Assembly (NCBI RefSeq): GCF_004210375.1
Contig: NC_134834.1
Span: 10,277,857-10,341,856, forward strand
Direction of reading: 5' to 3'
Source: Tachypleus tridentatus
Taxonomy: Eukaryota; Arthropoda; Merostomata; Xiphosura; Limulidae
Length of the DNA: 64,000 nt
A program made the position numbers and the translations under genes. The notes under the pieces were generated by a model. The model worked only from the letters and a program-made list of their open reading frames with translations. It did not search any database and was not told where the DNA came from. The stretch's first letter is position 1. Each line of letters opens with the position of its first letter. Of this stretch, positions 40,301 through 49,050 are shown in pieces.

Positions 40301-43300
40301 CTGTAATAATCCAAAACAACTGAAACATATCCACGGTACAGATCATTTCACCAGTCCTAGCATAATACTAAAATATATCAACTTCGTTGTATTGTATATC
40401 CAAAGAAAAACACCAATATAAGCCTCCCAGTGGCTCTACAACAATACTTATAATGCTAAAAACCTAGTTTCGATACCTGTGGTTGGCACAGCACGGACAG
40501 CCTATTGGGTAGCTATGCGTTTAACAACGGTCGTAAACAAACACATTAATAAAACTATCAGTGTTCAAAATCAGATCACATTCACAGAACAAGAATAGGA
40601 TACCGAGTACAACGATTCTTTAGTCATTCCAAAACTGTTTTTATTCGTATACATGTGGACCCACATGGCTCGAATTAACTATCTTAGGTTGGGAGTCGAA
40701 ATTTAATATATTTTGTTTCCAGGTCTATTCTCAGAAGATCTGTGATAAAAATCGACCTTTCCCCAAACTTTCAAAAACAGTGCAACAGCTGGGGGGACTA
40801 AGCAGGGTTCGACATAACTACATCCCCCCCCCGTCTACCTCGGTAATTTCAACTCAGTAAGTTTACGTTAAATGCTTGTGTATTAAATGCTCTTTTTAAA
40901 TTCCATAACAATGAAATAGACGAAATTCCTTTATGTTGTTGATTATTACCACTAATAGCAATCATATTGCTGAAACTGACGACACGTGCAAAGGTGTGGT
41001 ACCGAAACTGAAACCTACACGTGGGAAATAACGTAACCACTCGGAACAGAAATTAATGTTTTTTAATAACATATTAAAAAGACTAAAAGTGACTGCTTAC
41101 TTCTTTTATCCAATATTTTATAAGTTTATCCGCAACTTATAGTTTTAAATGGTGAACAATTATAAACCAATGTTAAGTTTAAACTGAAGCTGTGTCAATG
41201 TACATCAGAACAGAAATGGCGTATTTAATAAAACAATTTGTTTACAGCCCTTTCTAAAGCTGTGTAATTCATACGATTCGCCTCACTCAGAGTTAGAAAT
41301 TAGAAACTAAATTAAATCAACATATTTTGTGAAAAGATCACTGACATCTTAAGCCTTTTTTTTAAATATGTGCTTTTTTGTCTGTTAAAATTCATCGTTT
41401 TTTTTATGTATGTGACACTTGATAATCTAAACAGTTTACATCTGTAATATTAGGATAATCTTTCATTTTTCAATCAGAGCACTTGAGATATTTTATGTGA
41501 AGTTGTTGCACGTAGCAAAAGACGTGTAATTTAAAGTGCTACTAATACGTAGTAATTCAGTTATGTAGTTTGATTTGTTTTTAATTTCGCGCAAAGCTAC
41601 ACGTGAGCTATCTGCGCTAGCCGACCATAATTTAGCAGTGTAAGACTAGAGGGAAGGCAGCTAGTCATCACCACCCACCGCCAACTCTTGGGCTTCTCTT
41701 TTTACCACCGAATAGCGAAATTGACCGTCACATTATAACACCCCCACGGCTGGGATGGCGAGCACATTTGGTGCACCGGGGATTCGAACCCGCGAACTTC
41801 AGATAATGAGTCAAGCGCCTTAACCCACCTGGCCATGCTGGGCCTAAGACTATAGGGAAGGCAGCTAGTCAACACCATCCTCTGTTAGCTGTTGGGCTAT
41901 TCTTTCTCCAACAAATAGTGGGATTGACAGTAGCGCTTTTACGTCCCCAGGGCTAAATCAAAAACAGAAAAGTAATATGCTCCGAGTGTTAAACACTTTT
42001 CATGACGAACTCACCATTGCTAACGAACAATGTTAATAACAGAAATTACTATTTGGAGTTATCAGGAATTACGTTTCATGTAATAAGAAAAGCCCACAGT
42101 GATAGTATTTCATTACCTGTAATGTCTGAAGTACAGCACAATAACAGGAAGTATTTGTAATTTCCTTCAGAACGTACAGAGTTAAAATGTTAATTTTTTG
42201 GATGGTCCCCTGTGTAATATTTCACTGTTTGTGTACCATGTGCATAGACACACGACCTTCGTTTGACTTTGTGTAGATATTATGGAACTGAATAAAATAA
42301 TTTCTTGGAATCAGACACACAGACTAATAAGCAGCTATAATGTACTTGCAGTGAAATTAGAAAACAACTCGTCTTATTCGACGTTAATTAGGCACTCAAA
42401 CCGCACACATTAGGAAGTTCCTTATTCTCACTTACCTCTATGATTAGTAGTTTTACAGTGGTTAACTATACCCTACATTGGATATATCTGGCTTTATTTA
42501 TCACAAGAAGATATATATTTAGAAATATCAACACTACCCCCTTGGGAGATAACCAACACAGATACTAGCCAGTTCTCCTGCGCTGGACCCCTGCTGAGGA
42601 TCAAGCTAACCCCTTTCTCAGGGTCTGTTCAGCGCAGATCCTACAACAACAAATACAAAACCTCACTGTAGTCTCGGTAGGAAAGAGTCTATGTTGAATT
42701 AATTCATAATGAAGATGGACTGATTTTCGTTCATCCATGAGATAACTCTACCTTATGTGCGTTCAGAAGTCCATATTTCACAGTTTAAATTAGTCGTGTC
42801 CCACTGGACAGAAGTTAAGGATTCATTGCAAACACGTTTATCTCCATCACTTTAGTTCTCACTTCACGCGAGCGGAAAGTTTCGTCGTATTTCCCTTTCA
42901 CGTGGTCCGACAACAGATATTTTTTGTGTGTGAAATTCTAAATGGTTGTGTGGTATATTTATGAGAATAACGGAATGTTAAAAGGAGCAGTCAAAACGTT
43001 CTCACATGATTGTTTCTTTGTTTGTAATTAAATATAAAGCTGTACAATGGGCCATCTATGCTCTGCCCATCACGAGTATCGAAGCCTGGTTTCTGCTGTA
43101 GTACGTCCGCAAACATACCGCTGTGCCACTTAAGGGGGGGGGGGGCAAAGTGCGATTGACCGTCACAATAAAAATGGGCCTACGGCTGAAAGGGCAAACA
43201 TTTTCGGTGACGAGATTCGAGCCCGTGATTGGAAGGTTCAGAGTCGAACGCCAGAGCCATCTAGCCGTGAAAATAGTTATGATACACAACCTCTATCAAC

Positions 43301-46300
43301 ACTGATATATTCAGACACGAAGAGATTGTAATCATAAACCTTTTGTTTAATTTTATGTTTTACCGATCAGGAAAACACAACGTTTCATTATGAGAATTTT
43401 ATTACTTTGATAATATACAAAACCTAATGTAACCGAATGTGGATTATTCCAACAACAACAAAAAACCTACTATAACCGAACGTGGATTGTTCCAGGAAAA
43501 ATAAAACCTGATGTAACCGAATGTGGATTATTCCAACAACAACAAAAAACCTACTATAACCGAACGTGGATTGTTCCAGGAAAAATAAAACCTGATGTAA
43601 CCGAATGTGGATTGAACCAATAAAAAAACAAAACCTAAAGATCAATGACTATGGTTGCAGTGGCTAACTGGACCTCACGTGGCCGTGGATCAAAATTACA
43701 AGGGATCCCTTAACCACTATTGTGGACGCCTCCACAATAGTGGTTAAAGGAGACAGAAACCCTTGAAATTCCCCGATCCATCGAATGGCAGTCAGAATAT
43801 ATTTTGTACTATAGCTTCAACGAGTTGTTGCATCACTTTCGTGTGTGATTCGCGCCGTTTTCAAATAATTTAAAGCAAGCGATGAGGAAGTAGTTTCGCC
43901 GAAAGGGGGAAAAGGTCACAGAGGACTTGACCCTCCAGGGTATGAACTTTTCTTACCCAAACACCGACAGACATTCGCCGAAATATCTGTGAATAGAAAA
44001 GTGTACACATCTATTTTATCTGTGATAAAAGCCATGACTGGTGGTACCAACTTTCGGTGTTTATGGACACCAAGTCCTCACGACAATTTTGGGTGGGAAA
44101 AAAGATAACTGATGAAAAAGGAAAATGTGGTAATCAAATATAAGTATATTAATGGTAGTCTTATTTCAGTTTCCATAGTTATTCCACAACCAGCAAACTG
44201 GTCGTGATGTTATGTTTGTGATAAATCTTAGCATAGAACTGATTTTGATTTGTAGTCTATATAACGTTCAGATGTGTTCCAATTGTTGCAAACCTGCTTA
44301 TTACCAGACATTAATGAGATAATGTGCACTATACTTTAAAGGGCTGCATTTAGGGATACATGAACTGTATTTTATGATACCGTGTTTAGGTATACATGAA
44401 CTGTATTTTATGATACCGTGTTTAGGTACACATGAACTGTATTTTATGATACCGTGTTTAGGTACACATGAACTGTATTTTATGATACCGTGTTTAGGTA
44501 CACATGAACTGTATTTTATGATACCGTGTTTAGGTACACATGAACTGCATATTATGATACCGTGTTTAGGTACACATGAACTGCATATTATGATACCGTG
44601 TTTAGGTATACATGAACTGCATATTATGATACCGTGTTTAGGTATACATGAACTGTATTTTATGATACCGTGTTTAGGTATACATGAACTGTATTTTATG
44701 ATACCGTGTTTAGGAAAACATGAACTGTATTTTATGATACCGTGTTTAGGGAAACATGAACTGTATTTTATGATACCGTGTTTAGGTATACATGAACTGT
44801 ATTTTATGATACCGTGTTTAGGTATACATGAACTGTATTTTATGATACCGTGTTTAGGTATACATGAACTGTATTTTATGATACCGTGTTTAGGTATACA
44901 TGAACTGTATTTTATGATACCGTGTTTAGGTATACATGAACTGCATATTATGATACCGTGTTTAGGTATACATGAACTGTATTTTATGATACTGTGTTAG
45001 GTATACATGAACTGCATATTATGATACCGTGTTTAGGTATACATGAACTGTATTTTATGATACTGTGTTAGGTATACATGAACTGCATATTATGATACCG
45101 TGTTTAGGTATACATGAACTATATTTTAAAGGACTGTGTGTGTAAAATGAATGTTATTAATTTTGTACCAGTGTGTAAATAATCCATGTTTATGGTAATT
45201 ATAAAATTCACCGTCCCATGTTGTTGTCTTCTTTCTTCCGACATATTAACAAGACAGAATGGATATTTTAATTAGTTTCGGTTTCATGAGCAAGATTTAA
45301 ATGTATGTAAACACTATAATATAAAGATAATCCATAACCAACGAAAAGAAATTATTCTCTAGTTCTCCATAACATGAGAACATACGTCCAGAAACGGTTG
45401 CAGGCTTCTGATAGCAATATATTCCTCAATCAGTGGTAATATAGTCTAATAAACGTTAGATAAAATGATTATAACAACACGTGCCCAGGTAGCATAGACG
45501 CCAGACTGAAGATAAATATTTGAAAACGTAGTAGTGGTTTTAACATCAAACAATTACAGGTTATGTCTGCTTTCATTGTTGAAAAATGTGTCTTATATCT
45601 TCAAGTATATGTCTTACAAAGATCGACTTGGACATGTTCTTTTGTCTCGGAAGCATATTAAAGGTTGTGTGCAAGATCTATTTGATCAAACGCACCCATT
45701 ACAGCTGGAATTCAATGAAGGTTTTAGGTCCCTGGAGTCTCGTGGGTTCTGGATTAAGTTGTATCCATTCTTCTGTTAGGAATGTCCCTAATTATGATCC
45801 ACTTTTATTGGAATAGACTATAAAGGCGCCGCTCCCCCTGCTTCCTGTATGCGACTGACAATAGCCCTGATTCACCTTGGTGTACTCACGTGCGTTACAT
45901 TCTCTCTGTAAACTGTAACCATAATAGGACAGACTTGGACATATGTAACAGACATATCTTTACTCAAGTGAAAAGTGAAGTAGAATACACCCACAGCTGA
46001 ATGTGCACAGCACTGTTCAGCTCGAACTTTGAACTTTACAATACAGAGTGTGTATTAAGTCTTGCCTCATCCTGTCTTACTGCAAAGTTCAGTTAATATA
46101 ACACACTTTTTAAAAAAAAATTGAGTAACATTGAAAATACGAGTTGTTTTCCTTTTGTCTTATCATCTTTCCTAGTGGTAAATTAATGTAACTAGAATAT
46201 CCTCACCCAAGAATCAGATCACCGCAAAAGCCCGAACGAGCAAAATTCTTGCAGGGCTATCTCTAACAGGACCGCGTTTTAATTTCCCTCTATTAAAATC

Positions 46301-48527
46301 ATACAAATTATCTTTGTCTTTTAAACATTTTTTGTAAATACGTAAGTAACACTAGATCATGTGAATGTTAAACTTTATATAGTGGCATAAAAACTGATAA
46401 CGTTAACATTACAGACTAGTTTGTTTTTTTAAGTATCAGAAATAACATTCATTAGAGAATAAAATATATACACCAAAAGGTTTTCTGCTTCTTTTGTAAA
46501 TTAAAAATACTTTTATTCGAGGCTGTCATAACACGGCCCTATTAGAGATAGTCGTACGATCAGCAACACCACTAGTTACGAGAATATTTTAATAAAAAAC
46601 ATTGGACTACGCGTTGTTCGAACCTCTTTGCTTCCAGTCCAAGCAAATTAACAATAAATATAAATATAGAAAAGAAATTCCACTACTTTTTCAATGGAGC
46701 TACGTTTATGGTTTGTCAATAAACACGCAAACAACGTATAGCACTTCGATGTATGGAGAGAAACTCTGATTTGTGTTTCCTGGAGCAACTGGCATAGTAT
46801 AACCTTCCTAACCTAGTGGAATATATAGCAGACACTCACAGTCTTAACCAGTTATGTATAATTAAAAACTGAGTTATCTTAACATCCGTTGATTATACAT
46901 GTACTGACTAGAAGCAGTCACAGTTCATATACCCTTGCACGCGCTGGAAGACTGAAAAATCGATACAAAAAAAAAAAAAAATCAAACTGGCGTGCACGTG
47001 ATATGTGGTAGGTTTCTCCTCCCATCTTTCTGCGAGTTTAACGTCCGGTGTCTACTACGTCCAATGCAAATCTGAATGCAGCGACGACTAGTGTAAACTT
47101 TGCACCAGATGAACGTGAATAGATTTCTTAGTTCAATTTTTTTTTTTTATGTAGCAGTACACAGACAACTGGAACGGCGTGCGATGTGGAAGCGTAAGTA
47201 ATATAAAACCACGAGGTCTGCATATGCCCAATGCTTCTTTCACAAACCAATACATGATTTATAAATCATACCAGGCGTGGGGAAACTCCAGCTAGAAATC
47301 GTAAGATACAATTAATTGAAAAACGTTAATCATATAAGTTAATTCTGTATGCTTTATGCGTAATTAATATAATTAATAATACGGTGTTCAATGACATCGG
47401 TACTTCATACGCCACTTGAGCTAGACGACTAGGTCAGAGACCTCTAAGTTTTCATCCTTATACATGTTGACCAGAGACGGAGGAACTCACGGCTTCTAAT
47501 TAATTAAACAATGGATATTAGCACCCCGTAGCTGCTGAAATACAAAACGTATTTAACAGCAATTCGCCACGCAACCTTGGAATACACACTAAGCCTCGTC
47601 TTGAACAACGTGACACTTGTATGAACTTGTTTTGTCATAACACTACACAAACTCAGACAAACCTACTGTCCAGAACGACAAAAAATGTAAAATCTGAAGA
47701 AACAGAGACTTAAACAACATAGATGTAATAAACTATTACACAAATATCAACCGGAAAAAACAATAAAAAATGACCGTGTACTAACGAATAATGGTGTGAT
47801 CACCGTTTTACAACTTTTAGCACTCAAAACCGAAATAATACAACAATAAAATCCGGGGTTCGATTTCCCAAAGTGGACATAGCACATAACCCAATGAGGG
47901 TTTACTTTAAAAAGAACAGACAAACTAATCAGTGATCAGGTCGAAACGTTGTTCTCTCCTCTGCATAAAAAAAATTCTCAACCCAAACCAGCCGTTTTTT
48001 ACATATATAGAACAATCTAATTTGTAGTCCCTAAGCTATCCTACTGAGTGAAACTTTAAATCAGATATGTGATAAAATTCTAAACTGATATGAATGTGAT
48101 AACAAAAGCTATAACGAAACGTGCTATGGTTATTTTAGACACTTCTACTGGCACCTATACAGAATGCGAGACGAAACTCCGCAGTCATGTAGTAATAACA
48201 TGAAGGCCAACCGAAGTCAAATATTTACTAAAGAAAACAATTATGAAACCTTTTTATTTCTAATCTCGAAAGTAACATGCTCACGAATTTTAATTTGACC
48301 GCTACTAAAGAGAAAGGTGATAAACATATACATCACGTGCATAGAAATGGCCCTGTTCTTAAACAGCAAAAATCGTGTAAAGTCGTTGACTACACTACAG
48401 AGTAGACAATAATTTTTAAATATAGTTTTATCGTTTTTAGCGTGTGAACTACAGTATAACCTATACACAGCAGAAATTAAAGGTGTTCTCTACCTGAAAA
48501 AGTTGGTGTTTGTGTGATGGTTATCAT
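22136..48527 (-). CDS. Single-pass membrane protein with PDZ-type C-terminus, eight-exon model
   Basis: Exons in order of translation: 48527-48494, 32748-32578, 28986-28900, 28570-28507, 27651-27555, 27233-26993, 23101-22959, 22306-22136. They total 1008 nt, exactly 336 codons, and every junction is in phase. The 335-residue model has a short N-terminus with sequons NDT (13), NHS (17) and NVT (42), a membrane span at about 60-84 (LTILVGAAIGALGLMLILAV), CCC at 86-88 (palmitoylation candidate), and a polar tail with a basic patch (KKRKNRMR) ending DERTAL, a class I PDZ-ligand form. There is no signal peptide, so an N-out reverse-anchor topology would be needed, or exon 1 is wrong and a longer ectodomain exists. 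The family was not recognised. Introns contain the 62, 33, 78, 29 and 36 bp arrays, a LINE and SINEs. Confidence 0.75.
22597..22700 (-). repeat. SINE-B/C copy, degenerate
   Basis: Carries GGCTATCTGT, TCCACCACTGGGGAATCAAA and a GGATTTTAGAACTGTGAATC block comparable to the better copies at 32789 and 56051. Minus orientation, intronic. Confidence 0.55.
22959..23101 (-). CDS. Membrane protein gene, exon 7
   Basis: The acceptor is CTTTTACAG|GATTAG and the donor AAA|GTAAGT. The exon is 143 nt and encodes LDELNGLTHQFIMTPDTIMK, then SLPAWGHSRLRPLSTEDD, ending NELYAK. A clean phase join to both neighbours supports it. Confidence 0.85.
23537..24112. repeat. 41 bp minisatellite, about 14 copies
   Basis: Near-identical 41 bp units with the blocks GTGAAGTAGCAGTTACAAGG and ACAGGACTAGTTGTTACCGT. 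It lies in the intron between exons 7 and 6 of the membrane protein gene. Confidence 0.96.
24221..24370. repeat. Direct duplication of about 70 bp
   Basis: Two copies of a segment containing AAAGTACAGGGTTACAGG and GGTTTCTATTAGTGGATAT. The second copy has a small insertion (TGTT). The duplication lies just 5' of the LINE remnant. Confidence 0.85.
24385..25760 (+). mobile_element. Decayed non-LTR retrotransposon (LINE, CR1/jockey-like) fragment
   Basis: Endonuclease-type motifs are visible near 24390-24600 (YRSPN, then IIMGDFNSG, then FLETVQDGFLHESVKEPTG) and reverse-transcriptase motifs at 25220-25740 (DWKLAYVTPVF, NNYRPLQL, FQKAFEKVPHK, WLDGRQQRVVTNRVQSNWIH, SGIPHSSVLE, YSDDIKIL). The catalytic YADD-type box reads YSDDIK. 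The order endonuclease then RT is typical of apurinic-endonuclease LINEs. Many stops and frame changes interrupt the frames and both ends are missing, so it is dead. It is antisense inside the membrane protein gene. Assignment to CR1 rather than a related clade is uncertain. Confidence 0.85.
26097..27029 (-). repeat. 62 bp array, about 15 copies, each with an exon end and 5' splice donor
   Basis: Period of exactly 62 bp (for example at 26161, 26223 and 26285). On the minus strand each unit contains GACATGCCTCCACTAAGTG, AATGCTCATCTTACGATG, then the donor GTAAGT, then about 19 intron-type bases. The rightmost unit is the real 3' end and donor of exon 6; the other 14 lie in the following intron. 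Copies differ at one or two sites (TTGTAATGTT/TTTTAATGTT). No acceptor-like tract occurs within a unit, so the extra copies cannot act as cassette exons by themselves. Confidence 0.96.
26993..27233 (-). CDS. Membrane protein gene, exon 6
   Basis: The acceptor is TTTTCAG|GTTAAA and the donor GATG|GTAAGT. The exon is 241 nt and encodes VKQTHNNASMKPRPLSQPVR, then DSQVRGCDPSESALPDVG, ending CLKDMPPLSECSSYDG. Its last 37 coding bases and the donor are the template of the 62 bp array. Using the upstream-most donor gives the in-phase join to exon 7; reading on gives GGT AAG TAA, a stop. Confidence 0.88.
27555..27651 (-). CDS. Membrane protein gene, exon 5
   Basis: The acceptor is GATTTAG|TGAGTCC and the donor AGG|GTGAGT. 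The exon is 97 nt and encodes ESMVFVGVKKEVDNNNRPLP, then HSQLVSVEDDKR. The first base completes a serine codon from exon 4, which fixes the unusual donor of that exon. Confidence 0.85.
27813..28063 (-). mobile_element. SINE-A copy, near full length
   Basis: tRNA-derived SINE of about 250 bp in minus orientation. The right end is the tRNA-like head with a B-box-like GGGTTCGTATGCC. The middle has GTGACGGTCAATCTCACTAT and GATGACTAGCTGCC. The left end is the tail (TTTGTTTTTGAATTTCGC on plus). Intronic, between exons 5 and 4. Confidence 0.92.
28105..28252. repeat. 33 bp tandem repeat, about 4.5 copies
   Basis: Units with AATAGACAGTGGATTCTTTA and ACAATGATATTT, in the intron between exons 5 and 4. 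Confidence 0.9.
28507..28570 (-). CDS. Membrane protein gene, exon 4, with GC donor
   Basis: The acceptor is TTTTAG|GTTGC. The 3' junction is AG|GCAAGT, a GC-AG intron. The exon is 64 nt and encodes CKDQLEDGKIVKQTGSGIIQ. The GC donor is preferred because it is the standard GC-AG consensus and the only choice seen that leaves two bases to pair with the single base opening exon 5. Confidence 0.8.
28900..28986 (-). CDS. Membrane protein gene, exon 3 (membrane span)
   Basis: The acceptor is TTTTCAG|GTGCC and the donor TACA|GTAATA. The exon is 87 nt and encodes ALGLMLILAVAVLAWHCCCQ, then KTVDEKEY. The hydrophobic run continues from the end of exon 2 and is followed by three cysteines and lysine, as expected for a cytoplasmic membrane edge. 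The donor is weak; without it the frame runs on about 16 codons to a stop. Confidence 0.8.
29383..32239. repeat. 78 bp minisatellite, about 36 copies
   Basis: Units of about 78 bp with TTAACCTTCCATACTACCCA, GTTACGTGA, ACAGTTGTAATGTTA and ATGACGGGCTAATAATTAAG. Variants (ACGTGATCC, ACATCAACC, CACACCACC) form blocks. The last three units (from about 32020) share TTTAACATTTCACACTATCC and form their own subtype. It fills most of the intron between exons 3 and 2. Confidence 0.95.
32296..32522. mobile_element. MITE of Tc1/mariner type with TA target duplication
   Basis: Terminal inverted repeats of about 29 bp: the left starts CAGGATGACCCGTAAGTCCC and the right, reversed, CAGGGTGGCCCGTAAGTCCC, both going on to TACCCATCCA. 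TA flanks both sides (32294-32295, 32523-32524). The 227 bp body keeps a short stretch that could come from a transposase N-terminus (GCCGATGTAAGCCCATTTAC) but no usable frame. It lies 55 bp beyond the donor of exon 2. Confidence 0.88.
32578..32748 (-). CDS. Membrane protein gene, exon 2 (ectodomain)
   Basis: The acceptor is TTTTAACAG|ATAACG and the donor CATAG|GTAAGG. The exon is 171 nt and encodes NDTLNHSGYRHVVLQQSVTM, then ENVTGTPRGFLTKWNLDRDL, running into the start of the membrane span. Three N-glycosylation sequons are visible. Confidence 0.85.
32789..32904 (-). mobile_element. SINE-B copy
   Basis: tRNA-like SINE of about 115 bp. On the minus strand it reads CTAGTACAGCGGTATGTCTA (A-box like), then AAAATCAGGGGTTCGATTCC (B box), then TGGCTTTGTTATAAGG. 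It sits about 40 bp upstream of exon 2. Confidence 0.85.
32966..33074 (+). mobile_element. SINE-A fragment, head missing
   Basis: Matches the SINE-A body with internal gaps: GGGGGCGTTATAATG, AGAGTTGGCGGAGGGTGCC, TTCCCTCTAGTCTGTCA, GCGGCTAACGCAGACAG. It is an older copy next to a younger one. Confidence 0.8.
33103..33378 (+). mobile_element. SINE-A copy, full length
   Basis: The head GGCTCGGCATGACCAGGTG contains an A-box-like element, and GTGGGTTCGAATCCCCGTCA is the B box. The body runs from CCTTTCAGCCGTGGGGGCGT to the 3' end TTGCGCGAAATTC with a short A-rich tail. Intron 1 of the membrane protein gene. Confidence 0.93.
33379..34950. other. Intron sequence with small repeats
   Basis: Mostly single copy. 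It contains a short SINE-A fragment at about 33768-33815 (GTGAAGGCAGATAGCC, CACCCACCGCCAACT), a two-copy 44 bp direct repeat at 33899-33987 (CATATTGCATACACACACTG), and a run of nine C at about 34590. No exon was recognised. Confidence 0.6.
34951..35220 (-). mobile_element. SINE-A copy, full length
   Basis: The tail on the left (AGTTTGTTTTTGAATTTCGC) and the head on the right (GGTTCGAATCTCCGTCTC on minus; TTAACCCATCGGGCC on plus). GAGGT at 34945-34949 and again at 35221-35225 could be the target duplication. Confidence 0.93.
35870..38943. repeat. 29 bp minisatellite, about 105 copies
   Basis: Basic unit CATTATCACCACACTACAAG plus TACACAGAA, with frequent +1 (GG) and +3 (ACC) variants. No version of the unit has a stop in any of the three plus-strand frames, so three overlapping frames of more than 600 codons stay open (from 35835, 36136 and 36233). 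They encode periodic His/Thr/Tyr-rich peptides and are not believed to be genes. The left half has more +1/+3 variants than the right half (from about 38210), which is regular. Intron 1 of the membrane protein gene. Confidence 0.96.
38944..39967. other. Intron sequence holding three tRNA-like SINE pieces
   Basis: SINE-B copies lie at 39000-39103 (plus; CAGCGGTAAGTCTATG, GAGTTCGAATCCCC, TGTGGCTTTGCTATAA) and 39370-39437 (minus; GAGGAATCGAACCCC, AGCGTTGTAAATCCG). A SINE-C-type copy lies at about 39720-39843 (plus; ACTGCGGTACGTCTACG, TTTTCGACACCCGTGGTGG). The rest is AT-rich with no gene. Confidence 0.75.
39968..40197 (-). mobile_element. SINE-A copy, head truncated
   Basis: The tail and body match the family closely and it ends just after the B box (GATTCGAACCCGCGACC on plus). 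The outer tRNA-like part is missing. Confidence 0.92.
40198..41570. other. Intron sequence with one SINE-C copy
   Basis: A tRNA-like SINE-C copy lies at about 40428-40546 in plus orientation (CCCAGTGGCTCTACAAC, TAGTTTCGATACCTGTGGTT). A run of eight C is at about 40823. A 63-codon minus frame at 40849-41040 has no recognisable product. Otherwise AT-rich single-copy DNA. Confidence 0.6.
41571..41844 (-). mobile_element. SINE-A copy, full length
   Basis: Complete from the tail (TTTAATTTCGCGCAAAGC) through the body to the head (CACCTGGCCATGCTGGGCC). A B-box GGGTTCGAATCCCC on minus is intact. Confidence 0.94.
41845..41959 (-). mobile_element. Second, older SINE-A fragment fused to the previous copy
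   Basis: Starts abruptly at TAAGACTATAGGGAAGGCAG, the middle of the family, and decays by CCCCAGGGCTAAATC. The two copies abut without a gap, so the full-length copy probably inserted into this older one. Confidence 0.8.
41960..43037. other. Intron sequence, no feature recognised
   Basis: AT-rich single-copy DNA. No exon of the membrane protein gene, RNA gene or repeat family was recognised. Confidence 0.55.
43038..43269 (-). mobile_element. SINE-C copy joined to SINE-A fragment at a G12 run
   Basis: At 43038-43132 a SINE-C copy (ATGGGCCATCTATGCTCTGC, CGAGTATCGAAGCC, GTCCGCAAACATACCGCTG). A run of about 12 G follows, then at 43146-43269 a SINE-A fragment (GATTGACCGTCACAAT, GGCTGAAAGGGC, GAGATTCGAGCCCG). 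Both are in minus orientation. Confidence 0.75.
43416..43635. repeat. Tandem repeat of about 42 bp in two alternating types
   Basis: About five units with AACCGAATGTGGATT or AACCGAACGTGGATTGTTCC. Types alternate, giving a higher-order period of about 83 bp (AACAACAACAAAAAACC in one type, CAGGAAAAATAAAACC in the other). Confidence 0.9.
43710..43747. repeat. Perfect 17 bp inverted repeat with 4-base loop
   Basis: TTAACCACTATTGTGGA, then CGCC, then TCCACAATAGTGGTTAA. The arms match at all 17 positions. The transcript on either strand could form a stable hairpin. No known element or RNA was recognised. Confidence 0.95.
44346..45130. repeat. 36 bp minisatellite, about 22 copies
   Basis: Units with TATACATGAACTGTATTTTA and TGATACCGTGTTTAGG. 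Because 36 is a multiple of three, a plus-strand frame (44374-45000) stays open for 208 codons as repeats of MIPCLGIHELYF; 35 bp units near the right end close it. Considered a by-product. Intron 1 of the membrane protein gene. Confidence 0.95.
45131..48493. other. Intron 1 / single-copy sequence
   Basis: AT-rich. It contains a SINE-C-like piece at about 47820-47925 (plus; GGGGTTCGATTTCCC), an A run at about 46966-46980, and an imperfect inverted repeat of about 21 bp at 46254-46275 and 46532-46555. Two overlapping plus frames at 45534-45816 encode nothing recognisable. No exon was recognised. Confidence 0.55.
48494..48527 (-). CDS. Membrane protein gene, candidate exon 1 (start)
   Basis: ATG at 48527-48525 with A at -3, then MITITQTPTFS and one base before the donor CAG|GTAGAG. 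That base plus the first two of exon 2 makes GAT, so the phase fits. An in-frame TAA lies about 60 nt upstream with no ATG between, so this would be the true start. The exon is tiny and 15.7 kb from exon 2, so chance remains a real possibility. Confidence 0.45.
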
Positions 48528-49050
48528 CGTTGTCGTTTCTCTAACACAGGATGAAAACCCGGTTACAAAACCCTGTCTGCTTTACTAATTTCAAGGTTGC
48601 TCAGAATTTATCTGAAACAGTTTCCAGCGACAGGCTGTGGAACCAGTTTCGTTTAGACGTTTGTGCAGTCAATTAACTCCCAGACGTAAAACGTTTCTAG
48701 TATTGCTACTACTAGGCCTAGTTTCTCTCTCTACTGTCGCGCCAAGCCAGTGGTCTTGAAGGAGAAGTTTACGTGATGGATGAATCGATCGATATCACAA
48801 CCTTTCACACACAAAATCTAGCCCTTTAACAAATACCTATTGGGATTTTAGAGGTTTCAGTCACTCTATTGGCACAAGTTCACAGAAGTAACTTAAGTAA
48901 GACATAAGACACGAATTTCAGTACATTTCTCCAGTCGTCGTAACATCTTTGTCAAATACGTCTGACTCTACTCTCTACTACATGCCGGCTGCTGTCGCTT
49001 AACGTTATCATGCCAACTGAATGACGTCATACACTGACGTAATATAGAAA
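48528..49050 (-). promoter_or_regulatory. Candidate promoter / 5' UTR of membrane protein gene
   Basis: Single-copy sequence upstream of the candidate start, with more CpG than its surroundings (CTGTCGCGCC, ATCGATCGATA, CCAGTCGTCGTAAC). There is no clear TATA box. Placement depends wholly on exon 1. Confidence 0.3.

Noticed and set aside
45534-45816. Two overlapping plus frames of 81 and 76 codons
   Set aside because: No recognisable product, no splice support, and two frames open over the same bases.
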